Counted from the first letter of the stretch, positions 34,383-43,528 are shown. The stretch: DNA of 64,000 nucleotides from Clostridiaceae bacterium (GCA_016280595.1 JAEEHB010000002.1:1-64000), one strand, 5' to 3'. A program made the numbers and translations. Notes: generated from the letters alone by a model not told the origin.

Positions 34383-35801
34383 TTATTGATCATACAGATT
34401 CATAACTGCAAAACTTTTTCCGTAATGTTTTTTACAGAAAATATAGAAAATAAAGCCGAGAGATATCCAGCTGCCGACTATAATCCATTCCTGTTTTGTC
34501 AGAGTACTACCCGAATTGGGTAGAAGATAAAGCAGGACCATGAGACCGGAAAGTATGGAAGCGGTTATGCCGACAAATTTGTAATGCTTTACTTTGTAAG
34601 GTCTGTATAACCCGGGTTCTTTTTTGCGAAGCACAAGAAAAGATATGGCCACTATGCAATATGCCAGGCAGCAGGCAAAACTTGCCGCGTCCGATATCCA
34701 TACAAGCATTTTTCTGCCGAAAAACGGAGCAGCCAAAGAAAGGGTTCCAACCAGAATCAATGCAGCGACCGGAGTTTTATGCTTGCTGTGCAAGTTGGCA
34801 AATATTTTAGGAATCATTTTTGATTCTGCCATCGAAAAAATAGCGCGGCTACCACCTATAAGGAAAGAATTCCAGCTGGTTAAGACTCCGCAGAGTCCGC
34901 CGATTATCAAAACTTTTGCCATAACAGAACTTTTGAAAACTTTTTCCATTGCATAAGCGGTAACCAACCCGGAACCTTGCATAGCTGATGAAATCTCGTC
35001 TGAATTCAGTGCGTATCCTACGGCAAAAACAACAAGTCCGTAAAAGGCAACAGCACAGATTATGGAAAGCAAAAGTATTTTTGCAATCTTTGTTAAGGGG
35101 ATATTGATTTCTTCCGCAACCTGCGGAATCACATCAAAACCAAAGAGAAAGAAAGGTGCCACGACGGCAACCGAAAAAATGTTTTTGATAGAATCAAAGT
35201 TTTCTCCGACAATCACCTGACCGCTGAGATTATCGCTGTTTCCGTTTATTGCAGACGCTGTTACAAGAATCACTCCCACAGCGGCAATAGTTACGGTCAG
35301 TATGGTCTGAAAAACAGAAGCGGCTTTTATTCCCATTATGTTGATAATAATAATTGCGATTGTAAAAACGGAGGCAACCAATATACTTGTTAAATAAATG
35401 TCGGAACCAGCAACTGTATAGAGATATCCTCGTGCGAAAGAGGGAAAAATGTATTGAATAATTGCGGGCAGTGAAACAGCCTCAAAGCAGACAACGCCGA
35501 TATAACTCAGTATAAGTGCCCAGGTACATATGAATGAGCCTGTCGGCCCCAGTGCTTTATAACTGAACACATGTTCACCGCCGACTTTAGGCATTGCAGG
35601 AGTCAATTCCGCATAAGTCATACCCACGAAATATATCATTATTCCGCCGATGATAAAGCCAATCACCGTGCCTATTGTTCCTGCATTCTGAATCCATTTT
35701 CCCGATGAGACAACCCATCCCCAGCCTATCATCGCCCCAAAAGAAACAACAAGCAGGTCTGTTGAGTTCATTATTTTTTTAAACCTGTTTTTTTCTGACA
35801 T
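34383..35801 (-). CDS. APC-superfamily amino-acid permease
   Basis: 472 residues with twelve hydrophobic segments. The first helix carries SFGAMIGWGWVVSSG, the GAxIGxG-type substrate motif of APC transporters. VGMTYAELTPAMPKVGG and FFLFGFDVIPQVAEEINIP (about 212-230) fit amino acid/polyamine permeases. The substrate is probably an amino acid or amine. The gene is visibly AT-richer than flanking genes. It stands with the ornithine-cyclodeaminase-like and ATP-grasp genes as a cassette between two sugar-modifying genes. A CAGCC gtat GGCTG hairpin lies before the start. A transporter is not expected in a glycan operon, so it may import a precursor of, or export, the cassette's product. Confidence 0.88.
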   Translation of the reverse strand: MSEKNRFKKIMNSTDLLVVSFGAMIGWGWVVSSGKWIQNAGTIGTVIGFIIGGIMIYFVGMTYAELTPAMPKVGGEHVFSYKALGPTGSFICTWALILSYIGVVCFEAVSLPAIIQYIFPSFARGYLYTVAGSDIYLTSILVASVFTIAIIIINIMGIKAASVFQTILTVTIAAVGVILVTASAINGNSDNLSGQVIVGENFDSIKNIFSVAVVAPFFLFGFDVIPQVAEEINIPLTKIAKILLLSIICAVAFYGLVVFAVGYALNSDEISSAMQGSGLVTAYAMEKVFKSSVMAKVLIIGGLCGVLTSWNSFLIGGSRAIFSMAESKMIPKIFANLHSKHKTPVAALILVGTLSLAAPFFGRKMLVWISDAASFACCLAYCIVAISFLVLRKKEPGLYRPYKVKHYKFVGITASILSGLMVLLYLLPNSGSTLTKQEWIIVGSWISLGFIFYIFCKKHYGKSFAVMNLYDQ

Positions 35802-35863
35802 TTGTATCCTCTCTCTGCAGCCGTATGGCTGTCAACAGTTTAATACGGAAATCGGTCCGGTAG

Positions 35864-36997
35864 TTATATAAGAGCAGACTTATCCCACAAATTAAGTTTT
35901 GTACCTATTCCGCACTTAAGTGCGTTAAGATAAATATCGTGTGCCCAGGCAACATCTTCAACAGGCATACCGCCTACAGCGTAAATGATTATTTGATTTT
36001 CGTTTTCACGGCCCTTCTGCTCTCCGAGAAGAATTCCGCCCATATCTGATATGTCATTTCTGTTTATTTTGTTCTCACAGACAGCATCATAGAATCCCAT
36101 TCCAAGCAGCGTTGAAACGGTTTTTTGAGTCGGCTGTTCCTGACCGGTGCCCCAGCCTTCATACATAAGATAATTGTCGGCGACCAATTTTACATCGGTG
36201 GCGGAAAGAAAATCAGTCGAAATGATAAGTGACGAAGCACTGATTATCAAAGCACCATTTTTCACCCAATTATGTTCGATATGCGGGTTATCTTCATAAA
36301 CGGATGCGTTTGTAGTTCCGAAAAATATAATGTCAGAATCAAGGCAGGCGTTCTCAATAGAATCACATATAGTGATATTAAGACCGGGATACTTTTTTTC
36401 TGCGTTTCGGATAAACCTGTCAAGGCTTTTTTTGCCGCGCCCTTTGATCTTGATTGTACTTATTGAAGGCTTGGTAACCATAATTGCATCAAGAGTATAT
36501 TCCGAAATAACTCCGGGCCCTATAATGCCGAGAGTCTTTGGCTCGCTTACCGACAGGTATTTTACTCCGACACCGGTTGTTGCCGCAGTACGCATCGCGC
36601 TCAGAACATTTGCGGACATATAGGCTAGAGGAACGCCGGTATCAATGTCCTTGAGTGACATCATAAGCACAGAGCGGGGAAGACCTTTGTCTTTATTGGT
36701 GTGATGAGAGCCGTAGTCTTTGATGCCGAACACATGAAACCTTCCGCCCAGATATGCCGGCATAGCCATAAATCTGTAGTCAGGTGCATGAAGAGGCATT
36801 CCTTCAATAGTTGATGATTCCGGAAAAGAAACACGGATTCCGTGTTCATTTGCGTCTTCGCCGCCCATACGGTAGTCACCGTTATAGAGCAGAGAAAACA
36901 TATCCTCCATAGCACTTATGCAGCCGGGCATATCGGTTACTCCGGCTTTCAGCATATCCTGTTCATTAAGATATAAAAAATCAACTTTTCCGTTCAT
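35864..36997 (-). CDS. Ornithine cyclodeaminase / mu-crystallin family protein
   Basis: 377 residues. KDYGSHHTNKDKGLPRSVLM, then MRTAATTGVGVKYLS (about 130-145), then LGIIGPGVISEYTLDAI (NAD-binding Rossmann motif, about 150-166) are family marks. The family includes ornithine cyclodeaminase, ketimine reductases and siderophore enzymes such as SbnB. The usual G-A-D-x-P stretch that carries the catalytic Asp of true cyclodeaminase is not seen: the sequence there reads GALIISASSL. Some proteins of this kind are named tyramine oxidase subunit B in databases, as I recall. It probably oxidises or reduces an amino-acid C-N bond. It lies 14 bases after the ATP-grasp gene and 62 before the permease. 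Confidence 0.78.
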   Translation of the reverse strand: MNGKVDFLYLNEQDMLKAGVTDMPGCISAMEDMFSLLYNGDYRMGGEDANEHGIRVSFPESSTIEGMPLHAPDYRFMAMPAYLGGRFHVFGIKDYGSHHTNKDKGLPRSVLMMSLKDIDTGVPLAYMSANVLSAMRTAATTGVGVKYLSVSEPKTLGIIGPGVISEYTLDAIMVTKPSISTIKIKGRGKKSLDRFIRNAEKKYPGLNITICDSIENACLDSDIIFFGTTNASVYEDNPHIEHNWVKNGALIISASSLIISTDFLSATDVKLVADNYLMYEGWGTGQEQPTQKTVSTLLGMGFYDAVCENKINRNDISDMGGILLGEQKGRENENQIIIYAVGGMPVEDVAWAHDIYLNALKCGIGTKLNLWDKSALI

Positions 36998-37011
36998 AAA
37001 TCTTTCCTTCT

Positions 37012-38298
37012 TCAGTTATTCCACCATTCTGCTATGATTGCCGGATTAATTCTGTCATAAACCATATCAGTTCCGTCTTCGTTTTTAATAGAATACACAC
37101 TGTTGGCATAAGAAACATCTTCTGCCAGTTTTTCGGCGGAATGATTGCAAAAATGAACCATAGTCATTTTTGACAGAATGGCTCTGTTTGCGTCGCATTT
37201 TTCTCCGACTCTTCCCGTTTGAAGCAGGAAGTTGCAATCTTCCATTTGCTTTATATCATCCAGACCGCAAAAGCCGGACACCGTGCCGCCTGTTGAATAG
37301 TAATTAATCATTGAACATTTAAGCCCAGGATTTGTTTCTTCGTGCCACTCAAGAAGATCGGTACTTCCCGTAAGAGCGTGGATAATGAACAAATCAAGAA
37401 TATTGACAATACCGCGCTTGATCATATATCTGTACATATGACCTCCGCTTAGTCTGAAGCCTGTTTCAAAGAAAACAAAATCAACATCCGTACCGTGCTC
37501 AATTGCAAATCCGGAGAAGAAAATGTACCCGTCTTTTATCTGAAGATTATTTATCAGCCGGCAAAGCGGAGCATTTGCTTTTTCCATAAAATTCTTATGA
37601 TACCGAGAAGGAAACAGCCATCCGCTCTGAACCACTCTTTCAAATCCGTTATCATCAGCATTAACGGTATCGCAGTCTGACAAAAGAATCGGCTTACCGT
37701 TGCAGACAGCATATGTCACATCAAATTTGAATCCGTTTGATATGAAATCTTCAATTATAACGCTTTTGCAATATGATTTTTCCATTGCATATTCGTAGGC
37801 CTTGCGCAGACTATCCGTATCTGTGGCAACGCTTACTCCTATTGAGCCTGCTCTGTCTACAGGTTTGACAATGACCGGAAACGAAGTGACATTCTCGGGG
37901 CTCGGATATTCATTCACTACCGGAACACCGCTTCTTCTGCATTCGCTCTTAAAAAGCATTTTATCTCTTGTGAGTGCCAGTTGATTGTCGTTGCAATAGC
38001 ACGGTAGATTAAGACGATCACACAGTTTTATACAGCACTCAACGGGTGATTCGCTGTAGCCGGTTGTAATGCCGCTGATTCCTTCTTCTCGGCACTTTCT
38101 TTCAAGAGTATCAAGATCGCTCCAACTTATATTCCAGTATTCGTCAGCGGTTTGCTTTGCAGGGCTGGTCTGGACATCATAATAATCTGTTACAATTGTA
38201 TAAATGCCGAGTTCTTTTGCTCTTTCAACAAGAGTCACAAGATGAGGGCTCCCGGCAAGAATTAACAGTTTTTTACCTTGCAGTATTTCGAGTGACAT
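37012..38298 (-). CDS. ATP-grasp carboxylate-amine ligase-like protein
   Basis: 428 residues. An N-terminal pre-ATP-grasp Rossmann-like part (KKLLILAGSPHLVTLVERAKELG) is followed by the ATP-binding half (LALTRDKMLFKSECRRSGVP, then FPVIVKPVDRAGSIGV at about 142-157). VIIEDFI at about 183 is the adenine-binding strand, and the metal/phosphate-binding end is FFETGFRLSGGHMYR (about 276-290), where E and R match the family. Such enzymes join a carboxylate to an amine with ATP. Placed upstream of a cyclodeaminase-like oxidoreductase and an APC permease, it could build an amide-linked small molecule, or attach an amino acid to a sugar acid. No substrate can be named. Confidence 0.8.
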   Translation of the reverse strand: MSLEILQGKKLLILAGSPHLVTLVERAKELGIYTIVTDYYDVQTSPAKQTADEYWNISWSDLDTLERKCREEGISGITTGYSESPVECCIKLCDRLNLPCYCNDNQLALTRDKMLFKSECRRSGVPVVNEYPSPENVTSFPVIVKPVDRAGSIGVSVATDTDSLRKAYEYAMEKSYCKSVIIEDFISNGFKFDVTYAVCNGKPILLSDCDTVNADDNGFERVVQSGWLFPSRYHKNFMEKANAPLCRLINNLQIKDGYIFFSGFAIEHGTDVDFVFFETGFRLSGGHMYRYMIKRGIVNILDLFIIHALTGSTDLLEWHEETNPGLKCSMINYYSTGGTVSGFCGLDDIKQMEDCNFLLQTGRVGEKCDANRAILSKMTMVHFCNHSAEKLAEDVSYANSVYSIKNEDGTDMVYDRINPAIIAEWWNN

Positions 38299-38323
38299 AA
38301 GAAGTTCTCCTTAACGGGTACGA

Positions 38324-39613
38324 TCAGTCAAAGCATCTGCGGATAACATCGATTATCACATCCTGCTGTGCGGGCGTGATTTTATTGTCGCTGGGCAGGC
38401 ACAGTCCTCTGCGGAAGATATCCGCGCCGGCATCGCGGAAAGCGGTGCTCTTGATGTAAGCGTTGCTCTTTGCCCTGCCTTCGCCCGAGGCGGTGACGAA
38501 CTGATGCATCCTGTAAATCGGCTGAAGGTGCATAGGTTTCCATATGGGTCTGCCTTCGGCATTGATATACGCGAGCGCTTCCAGTATTTCGGCGGGGCAG
38601 GATTTGCCGCTTTCGGGCACATAGAGCGCCTCGTTGTCGGAGCGCACCGTTTTGCACATAGCGTCTTCGTCTATTATCATACAGCTCAGCCAGTAGTTGG
38701 CTTCACACTCGCTCTCATTGACCGGATTCATTTTTACGGGAAGGCCCTCAAAGCCTTTCTTGTATCTTTCGTAGAGGGTTTTCTTCTGAGCGATATGCTC
38801 GCCGAGATACGGCAGCTGACCTCTCACAACGCCCGCGACTATGTTTGACATCCTGTAGTTGAAGCCGAGTTCCTCGTGCTGATACCAGGGGGCGTCCTCG
38901 CGGCTCTGCGTGCTCCACTTGCGTATTTTTTCTGCGTCGTCACCGCTGTCGGTGAGAATCATTCCTCCGGTGGAGCCGGTCACTATTTTGTTGCCGTTAA
39001 ATGAAATAACCGAAGCGTCGCCGAAGCAGCCCGTCTGCACGCCTTTGAATGACGCGCCGAAAGACTCGGCAGCATCCTCAACTATCAAAGCGCCGTGCTT
39101 TTGAGCGACGGCTTTGATCTTATCCATCTTTGCGGGCGTGCCGTAAAGGTGAGCGGCAACAATCAGTTTAACATCCGGATAAATCTCAAACGCCTTTTCG
39201 AGCGCCTCGGGGCACATATTCCAGGTGTCGTATTCGGTGTCAATGAAAACAGCCTCTCCGCCTTCGTACGCCACGGGATTTACCGTTGCGCTGAAAGTAA
39301 GGTCGCTGCAGAATACCTTTTTGCCTTCGAGCGAGCCGTGACCCGCGCGCGGTCTGCCGTAAAGTTTTTCCGCGCAGAGTTTCACGGCAAGGTGAAGCGC
39401 GGCTGTGCCCGATGAGAGCCCGACCGCGTATTTTCTGCCCGTGATTTCCGCAGCCATACGCTCAACTTCATTTATGTTTGCGCCTACTGTTGAAACCCAG
39501 TTTGTGGAAATAGCCTCGTCAACCCATTTCTGCTCATCGCCGTGCATCGTGGGGGAAGCAAGCCATATTCTTTTTTCAAACGGAGTGAAGTTTTTAACAG
39601 AATCTTTTATCAT
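38324..39613 (-). CDS. UDP-4-keto-sugar aminotransferase (PglE/DegT family)
   Basis: PLP-dependent enzyme that transaminates the 4-keto group made by the next gene's product. GLSSGTAALHLAVKL (about 61-75) binds the PLP phosphate, VEDAAESFGASFKG (about 169-182) has the Asp to the pyridine nitrogen, and SFNGNKIVTGSTGGMI (about 193-208) has the PLP lysine. NYRMSNIVAGVVRGQL is the conserved substrate loop. 429 residues is somewhat long for the family because of insertions (about 290-370). Adjacent to the PglF-type dehydratase by 24 bases. The two steps give a UDP-4-amino-4,6-dideoxy-N-acetylhexosamine, the bacillosamine-type precursor. Confidence 0.9.
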   Translation of the reverse strand: MIKDSVKNFTPFEKRIWLASPTMHGDEQKWVDEAISTNWVSTVGANINEVERMAAEITGRKYAVGLSSGTAALHLAVKLCAEKLYGRPRAGHGSLEGKKVFCSDLTFSATVNPVAYEGGEAVFIDTEYDTWNMCPEALEKAFEIYPDVKLIVAAHLYGTPAKMDKIKAVAQKHGALIVEDAAESFGASFKGVQTGCFGDASVISFNGNKIVTGSTGGMILTDSGDDAEKIRKWSTQSREDAPWYQHEELGFNYRMSNIVAGVVRGQLPYLGEHIAQKKTLYERYKKGFEGLPVKMNPVNESECEANYWLSCMIIDEDAMCKTVRSDNEALYVPESGKSCPAEILEALAYINAEGRPIWKPMHLQPIYRMHQFVTASGEGRAKSNAYIKSTAFRDAGADIFRRGLCLPSDNKITPAQQDVIIDVIRRCFD

Positions 39614-39637
39614 ACTTGCACCTTCCGGTATTATCGG

Positions 39638-41650
39638 TTAAGAATTGTCTGCGGGGTGGTAGGTGTCAACAATATCCATTACGAGTTCACGGATGTTGTC
39701 GCTGTTTTCAAAAGCGGCAGTGAGAAGGTCAGAGAGTTTTGCGAGAAATTCGTCAATATCAAACGCGATCGGGTTGCCGATATGGATGAGATTGTTGGGC
39801 GTGGTTTTAAGCCCTTCCTCGCTCATCAGTTTTTCTTCATACAGTTTTTCGCCGGGGCGAAGGCCGGTGTATTCAATCTTCACGTCAACATCCGGGCGAA
39901 GTCCGCTAAGTTTAATGAGGTTACGCGCAAGGGTATCAATCTTCACGGGCTCTCCCATATCGAGCACAAAGATTTCTCCGCCCTTTGCGTAAGTGCCCGC
40001 CTCAAGCACAAGGCTGACCGCTTCGGGTATTGTCATAAAGTAGCGGATAATGTCCTTATGTGTAACGGTAACCACTCTCGTGGTTTCAATCTGCTTTTTG
40101 AAAAGAGGAATAACGGAGCCGTTGCTTCCGAGCACGTTGCCGAATCTCACCGCGACAAATTCGGTTTTGACTCGGCTGCCGGAGTCACCTTCGACGGGCG
40201 AGGGAAGAAAGACGCCCGGAGTGTCTCCGTCTTCCATGTGAGAGCGAAGCACGGGAATTTCGTTTTCTTTGTTTTCTTTGATTTTCTGGTCAAACGCCTG
40301 GATAATCATTTCGCAGATGCGTTTGCTCGCGCCCATAATGTTGGTCGGGTTAACTGCCTTGTCTGTGCTTATGAGCACAAAGCGCTGCACTCCGTTCATC
40401 ATCGCGGCGTAAGCGGTTTTATATGTGCCGAACACATTGTTCTTGATTGCTTCGTTGGGGCTGTCTTCCATAAGGGGCACATGCTTGTGAGCGGCGGCGT
40501 GATAAACTATGTCCGGCTTATACCGTGCAAACAGTTCGTTCAGCCTTCTGCTGTCGCGCACCGAGCCGATTTCCACAGCGAGGTTGAGTTCGGGATGAGT
40601 GCGTTTTAATTCCTGCTGAATATCGTAAGCGTTGTTTTCGTAAACGTCGTAAATGAGAAGCAGGGCGGGGGAGTGATTTGCCACCTGACGGCAGAGTTCG
40701 CTGCCTATGCTTCCGCCGCCTCCGGTGACGAGAATTCTTTTGCCCTTTATGTATTCGAATATTTCGCTCAGGTCAACCTTGACGGGCTCCCTGCCGAGCA
40801 GGTCGAGCACATCTACATTTCTCATCTGAGACACATTGACCTCGCCGTTAACGAGCTGATACATTGCGGGCAGGTTTTTAAGTTCGCATCCCGTCTCCTT
40901 GCATATGTCAAGGATTGCTCTTAAATCTTCATACTTTGCGCTCGGTATGGCAACATAGATTTTGTCTATGTGATATTTCTTGCAGTAGTGAATTATGTCG
41001 TAACGGTCGCCAACGACTTTTACGCCGTCAATGAATCTCCCTTTTTTGTTCGGATTGTCATCAATCAGGCAGCAGACTCTGCCGTTGACTCTGTCGGAGG
41101 TTTTGATATCCCTGAGAATCATCTGCCCCGCGCTTCCGCAGCCCACAATCATTATTCTCGGGCCGCCGGAGGATTCCGCCATTGCGTTTTTGAAAAACAG
41201 CAGGGCCTTGTAGCCGAATCGCGCGCCGACAATCAGCACATACTGGAATACCGCTCCGAAAATATAATAGGAAAACGGCATTCTCATTCTGCCGAAGCCG
41301 TAGAAGATAAACGGCATAATCAGCAGGGAGTGAATAACGCTTGTAAGTACGCAGGCGACTGACGAGTAGGCAAGTTCATAATATCCGGCGTAACGCCACA
41401 TCATATTGTAGAGTTTGAATGCGGCAAATACGATTACGCAGATTACGGAGTAGAAGGGCGCAAAGCGCTGGAAGGAAGTGAGATATGAAACGGGTATGAA
41501 GGAATAGCGCAGGTCAAAGCGCAGTAAGAGCGCGGCAAAGTATGAGATATTGACCGCCAGTGCGTCGTAAATAACGAGCAGGGCGGCAACTTTCTGCCAG
41601 TGTTCAAGCGGGAATAATCCCTTCTTTTGTTTTTTATCCGTTTGTTTCAC
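39638..41650 (-). CDS. UDP-N-acetylhexosamine 4,6-dehydratase (PglF/CapD/WbpM-like)
   Basis: 670-residue two-part protein. The N-terminal third has four hydrophobic helices (about 15-150) and a CoA-binding-like Rossmann domain (RIMIVGCGSAGQMILRDI). The C-terminal half is an SDR dehydratase: GKRILVTGGGGSIGSELCRQ (about 290-309), YHAAAHKHVPLMED, then STDKAVNPTNIMGASKR with the catalytic D-K pair, where Met replaces the usual SDR Tyr as in WbpM/PglF. It should convert UDP-GlcNAc to the 4-keto-6-deoxy sugar at the membrane. First sugar-making gene of the locus; 45 bases downstream of the GDPD-like gene and with no clear promoter of its own. Confidence 0.93.
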   Translation of the reverse strand: MKQTDKKQKKGLFPLEHWQKVAALLVIYDALAVNISYFAALLLRFDLRYSFIPVSYLTSFQRFAPFYSVICVIVFAAFKLYNMMWRYAGYYELAYSSVACVLTSVIHSLLIMPFIFYGFGRMRMPFSYYIFGAVFQYVLIVGARFGYKALLFFKNAMAESSGGPRIMIVGCGSAGQMILRDIKTSDRVNGRVCCLIDDNPNKKGRFIDGVKVVGDRYDIIHYCKKYHIDKIYVAIPSAKYEDLRAILDICKETGCELKNLPAMYQLVNGEVNVSQMRNVDVLDLLGREPVKVDLSEIFEYIKGKRILVTGGGGSIGSELCRQVANHSPALLLIYDVYENNAYDIQQELKRTHPELNLAVEIGSVRDSRRLNELFARYKPDIVYHAAAHKHVPLMEDSPNEAIKNNVFGTYKTAYAAMMNGVQRFVLISTDKAVNPTNIMGASKRICEMIIQAFDQKIKENKENEIPVLRSHMEDGDTPGVFLPSPVEGDSGSRVKTEFVAVRFGNVLGSNGSVIPLFKKQIETTRVVTVTHKDIIRYFMTIPEAVSLVLEAGTYAKGGEIFVLDMGEPVKIDTLARNLIKLSGLRPDVDVKIEYTGLRPGEKLYEEKLMSEEGLKTTPNNLIHIGNPIAFDIDEFLAKLSDLLTAAFENSDNIRELVMDIVDTYHPADNS

Positions 41651-41695
41651 TTCTATCCTTCTTCCGTAAGTTGTTTTATCGATTGAGCAGGACGG

Positions 41696-42433
41696 TTATT
41701 CCGCTTTACCCGCTTTTTTAAGCAGGGCGCAGAGCATATCCGGCTGCCTTGTGGTTATGTTATCGGGCTTCATACCGAGCACATACCGTGCTTTCATTTT
41801 TGTATTGACTGTCCATACGGACGCGAGCAGGGAGTGCCTGTGCATTTCGCGGCAGAGCGACGCGCTCGCGCTGCTGTGATTGAGGTTGATGCCGATTGCT
41901 CCCGCTTTTTCAACCTTGTCGGCTGCGGCTTTCACGGAATTGATGCCGCTGAGATTGAGGTAATAGGGGATGCCGGGCGCTTTTTCCTTAACATCGGGCA
42001 CAAAATTTTCGCCCACACCCGTGAAGAATATCTGAGAGAGTACGCCCGTTTCTTCGGCAAGAGGCTTCACGGTTTCGAGATGCTCGGTGCTTTTTACATC
42101 CACATTTGCTTTTATGCCGGGATGCTTTGCGAGAAATTCAAATGCCTCTCGCAGTGTAACGCAGTTATCATCAGGCGCGGGTTTGTTATGCGAAAGAACC
42201 GGCTCACCTTCGGCGGTATAGTTGAGGTCAAACTCCACAATGTCCGCCCCCGCGTTTATACCCGCCTCCATCGCCTCAAGGGAATTGTCGGGAAGACCCA
42301 TACAGCCGGAGTGCGCAGTCACGGTGAAACCGTCTCTTGTTACGGTCTTTCTGAAAAACAGTTTGTAGATTATAGATGCCGCCGCAAAGAGTATCGCGGC
42401 GCAAAGAACGGTAACGGCAATTATGTAGCCCAT
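41696..42433 (-). CDS. Glycerophosphodiester phosphodiesterase-family protein
   Basis: 245 residues with one N-terminal membrane helix (about 3-26) and a GDPD TIM barrel outside or at the membrane. The motifs are TAHSGCMGLPDNSLEA (first metal/catalytic region, about 38-53), GADIVEFDLNYTAEGEPVLSHN (about 59-80) with E, D and the second His, and DNITTRQPDML at the C-terminus. The usual HRG is HSG here, so a conserved active-site Arg is replaced by Ser. It normally cleaves glycerophosphodiesters to glycerol-3-phosphate. It lies between an EEP-fold gene (11 bases upstream) and the polysaccharide operon, so it may be read through into that operon. Confidence 0.85.
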   Translation of the reverse strand: MGYIIAVTVLCAAILFAAASIIYKLFFRKTVTRDGFTVTAHSGCMGLPDNSLEAMEAGINAGADIVEFDLNYTAEGEPVLSHNKPAPDDNCVTLREAFEFLAKHPGIKANVDVKSTEHLETVKPLAEETGVLSQIFFTGVGENFVPDVKEKAPGIPYYLNLSGINSVKAAADKVEKAGAIGINLNHSSASASLCREMHRHSLLASVWTVNTKMKARYVLGMKPDNITTRQPDMLCALLKKAGKAE

Positions 42434-42444
42434 TGCAATCCCTC

Positions 42445-43368
42445 TCAGTTTTCAAATTTAAGCAGGGCGAATATCGGGAAATGATCGCTTGAATACGCTC
42501 CGTCGTAGGTGTCGGTGATAACTTTGTATTCGAGAGCGGTAAGCCCCTGTTTTGAAATCATGAAGTAGTCTATCCTGCCGCGCTCAAGTGCTTTGCCCCA
42601 GTTCTGATATGTGCAGGAGTCGCGCATCGTTTCGGGGGCGATGACCGCCGCGTCGTTGAAGATTTCGGTGGCACAGTTGTAGGTAGTGCTGCCTTCGCCG
42701 GCGTTGAAGTCTCCCATGAGAACTGCAGGCAGAGAGCCGAACTCCTCGATTTTCCGGAGGATGAGTTTTATGCCGTTGATTCTCGCTTCTTCACTCTCAT
42801 TGTCGAGATGAAAGTTGAACACCACGAAACGGTTTGCGTTTTCTTTTGTTTCGAGTATGGTGTAACTGCAGATTCTGTAGCATCCGGAATCCCAGTCTTT
42901 GCTCATCACATCCGGAGTTTCCGAGAGCCAGAATGAGCCGTCCTCAATAAGCGAATAGAGTTTCGTGTTGTAAAACACGGGGCAGGATTCGGAGTTATAA
43001 GCAGTGTCGCGGTAGGTGATTACCGAATCATAATCGGGCAGGCAGTCGCAGATGTAACTGTACTGCCATCTTGTCACTTCCTGAAACCCGATTATTCCGG
43101 GCGCGGTATTCTCTATGCCTTCGAGCACGTAATTCGCTCTGTAAAACCAGCTTTTCTTTCCGGTGTCAAGAGGATTTACGCATCTCACATTGCAGCTCAT
43201 CACCCTGATTTCATCCGCTTCGGCTTCATATACTTTCTCGACGGAGTATTCTTTCTTCTCGGAGAGGTATCTCGGATAGTAAACCGCCATGGGCAGACAT
43301 CCGATTATCACCGCCACCGCAAGAAAAAACGAAACAACCGAGTCTTTGATTGTGCCTGTATTATTCAT
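42445..43368 (-). CDS. EEP-family phosphatase/nuclease with N-terminal membrane anchor
   Basis: 307 residues: an N-terminal hydrophobic segment (about 10-30) then an endonuclease/exonuclease/phosphatase domain. Motifs: RVMSCNVRCVNP, IGFQEVTRWQ (metal-binding Glu), VVFNFHLDN, LMGDFNAGEG (D-x-N) and YSSDHFPIFALL with the catalytic DH. The family cleaves phosphodiesters or phosphomonoesters of nucleic acids, inositol phosphates or lipids. A second, related protein without this anchor is encoded at 58635-59540, and the two share WLSETP and H-x-D segments. Located in front of the GDPD gene, it could work on lipid-derived phosphates outside the cell. Good promoter at 43405-43433. Confidence 0.88.
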   Translation of the reverse strand: MNNTGTIKDSVVSFFLAVAVIIGCLPMAVYYPRYLSEKKEYSVEKVYEAEADEIRVMSCNVRCVNPLDTGKKSWFYRANYVLEGIENTAPGIIGFQEVTRWQYSYICDCLPDYDSVITYRDTAYNSESCPVFYNTKLYSLIEDGSFWLSETPDVMSKDWDSGCYRICSYTILETKENANRFVVFNFHLDNESEEARINGIKLILRKIEEFGSLPAVLMGDFNAGEGSTTYNCATEIFNDAAVIAPETMRDSCTYQNWGKALERGRIDYFMISKQGLTALEYKVITDTYDGAYSSDHFPIFALLKFEN

Positions 43369-43404
43369 AATATTTCCCCGTATATTCTTTTAATCGTGAC
43401 AGCT

Positions 43405-43433
43405 ATTATATACCCGCTCGCGCCCGCGGTCAA
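43405..43433 (-). promoter_or_regulatory. Sigma-A promoter for EEP-GDPD (and possibly the polysaccharide operon)
   Basis: On the minus strand TTGACC (43433-43428), a 17-base GC-rich spacer, TATAAT (43410-43405), 37 bases before the start at 43368. No clear terminator lies between here and 25107, so this may be the promoter for about 18 kb. Confidence 0.72.
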
Positions 43434-43453
43434 TAAATAAAATAATATTAGTA

Positions 43454-43482
43454 TTGATTTTCAAAAAATTTTATACTATAAT
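43454..43482 (+). promoter_or_regulatory. Sigma-A promoter for the TIGR00300-type gene
   Basis: TTGATT (43454-43459), 17 bases, TATAAT (43477-43482), 47 bases before the ATG at 43529. It diverges from the EEP promoter. Confidence 0.75.
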
Positions 43483-43528
43483 CTAATGTGGTTTTTTATG
43501 ACTTCATTTGCGAGAAAGGAACATCACA

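Noticed and set aside
39542-40609. A 355-codon frame opposite the PglF-like gene
   Set aside because: The minus-strand gene has complete SDR motifs; this frame is its shadow.
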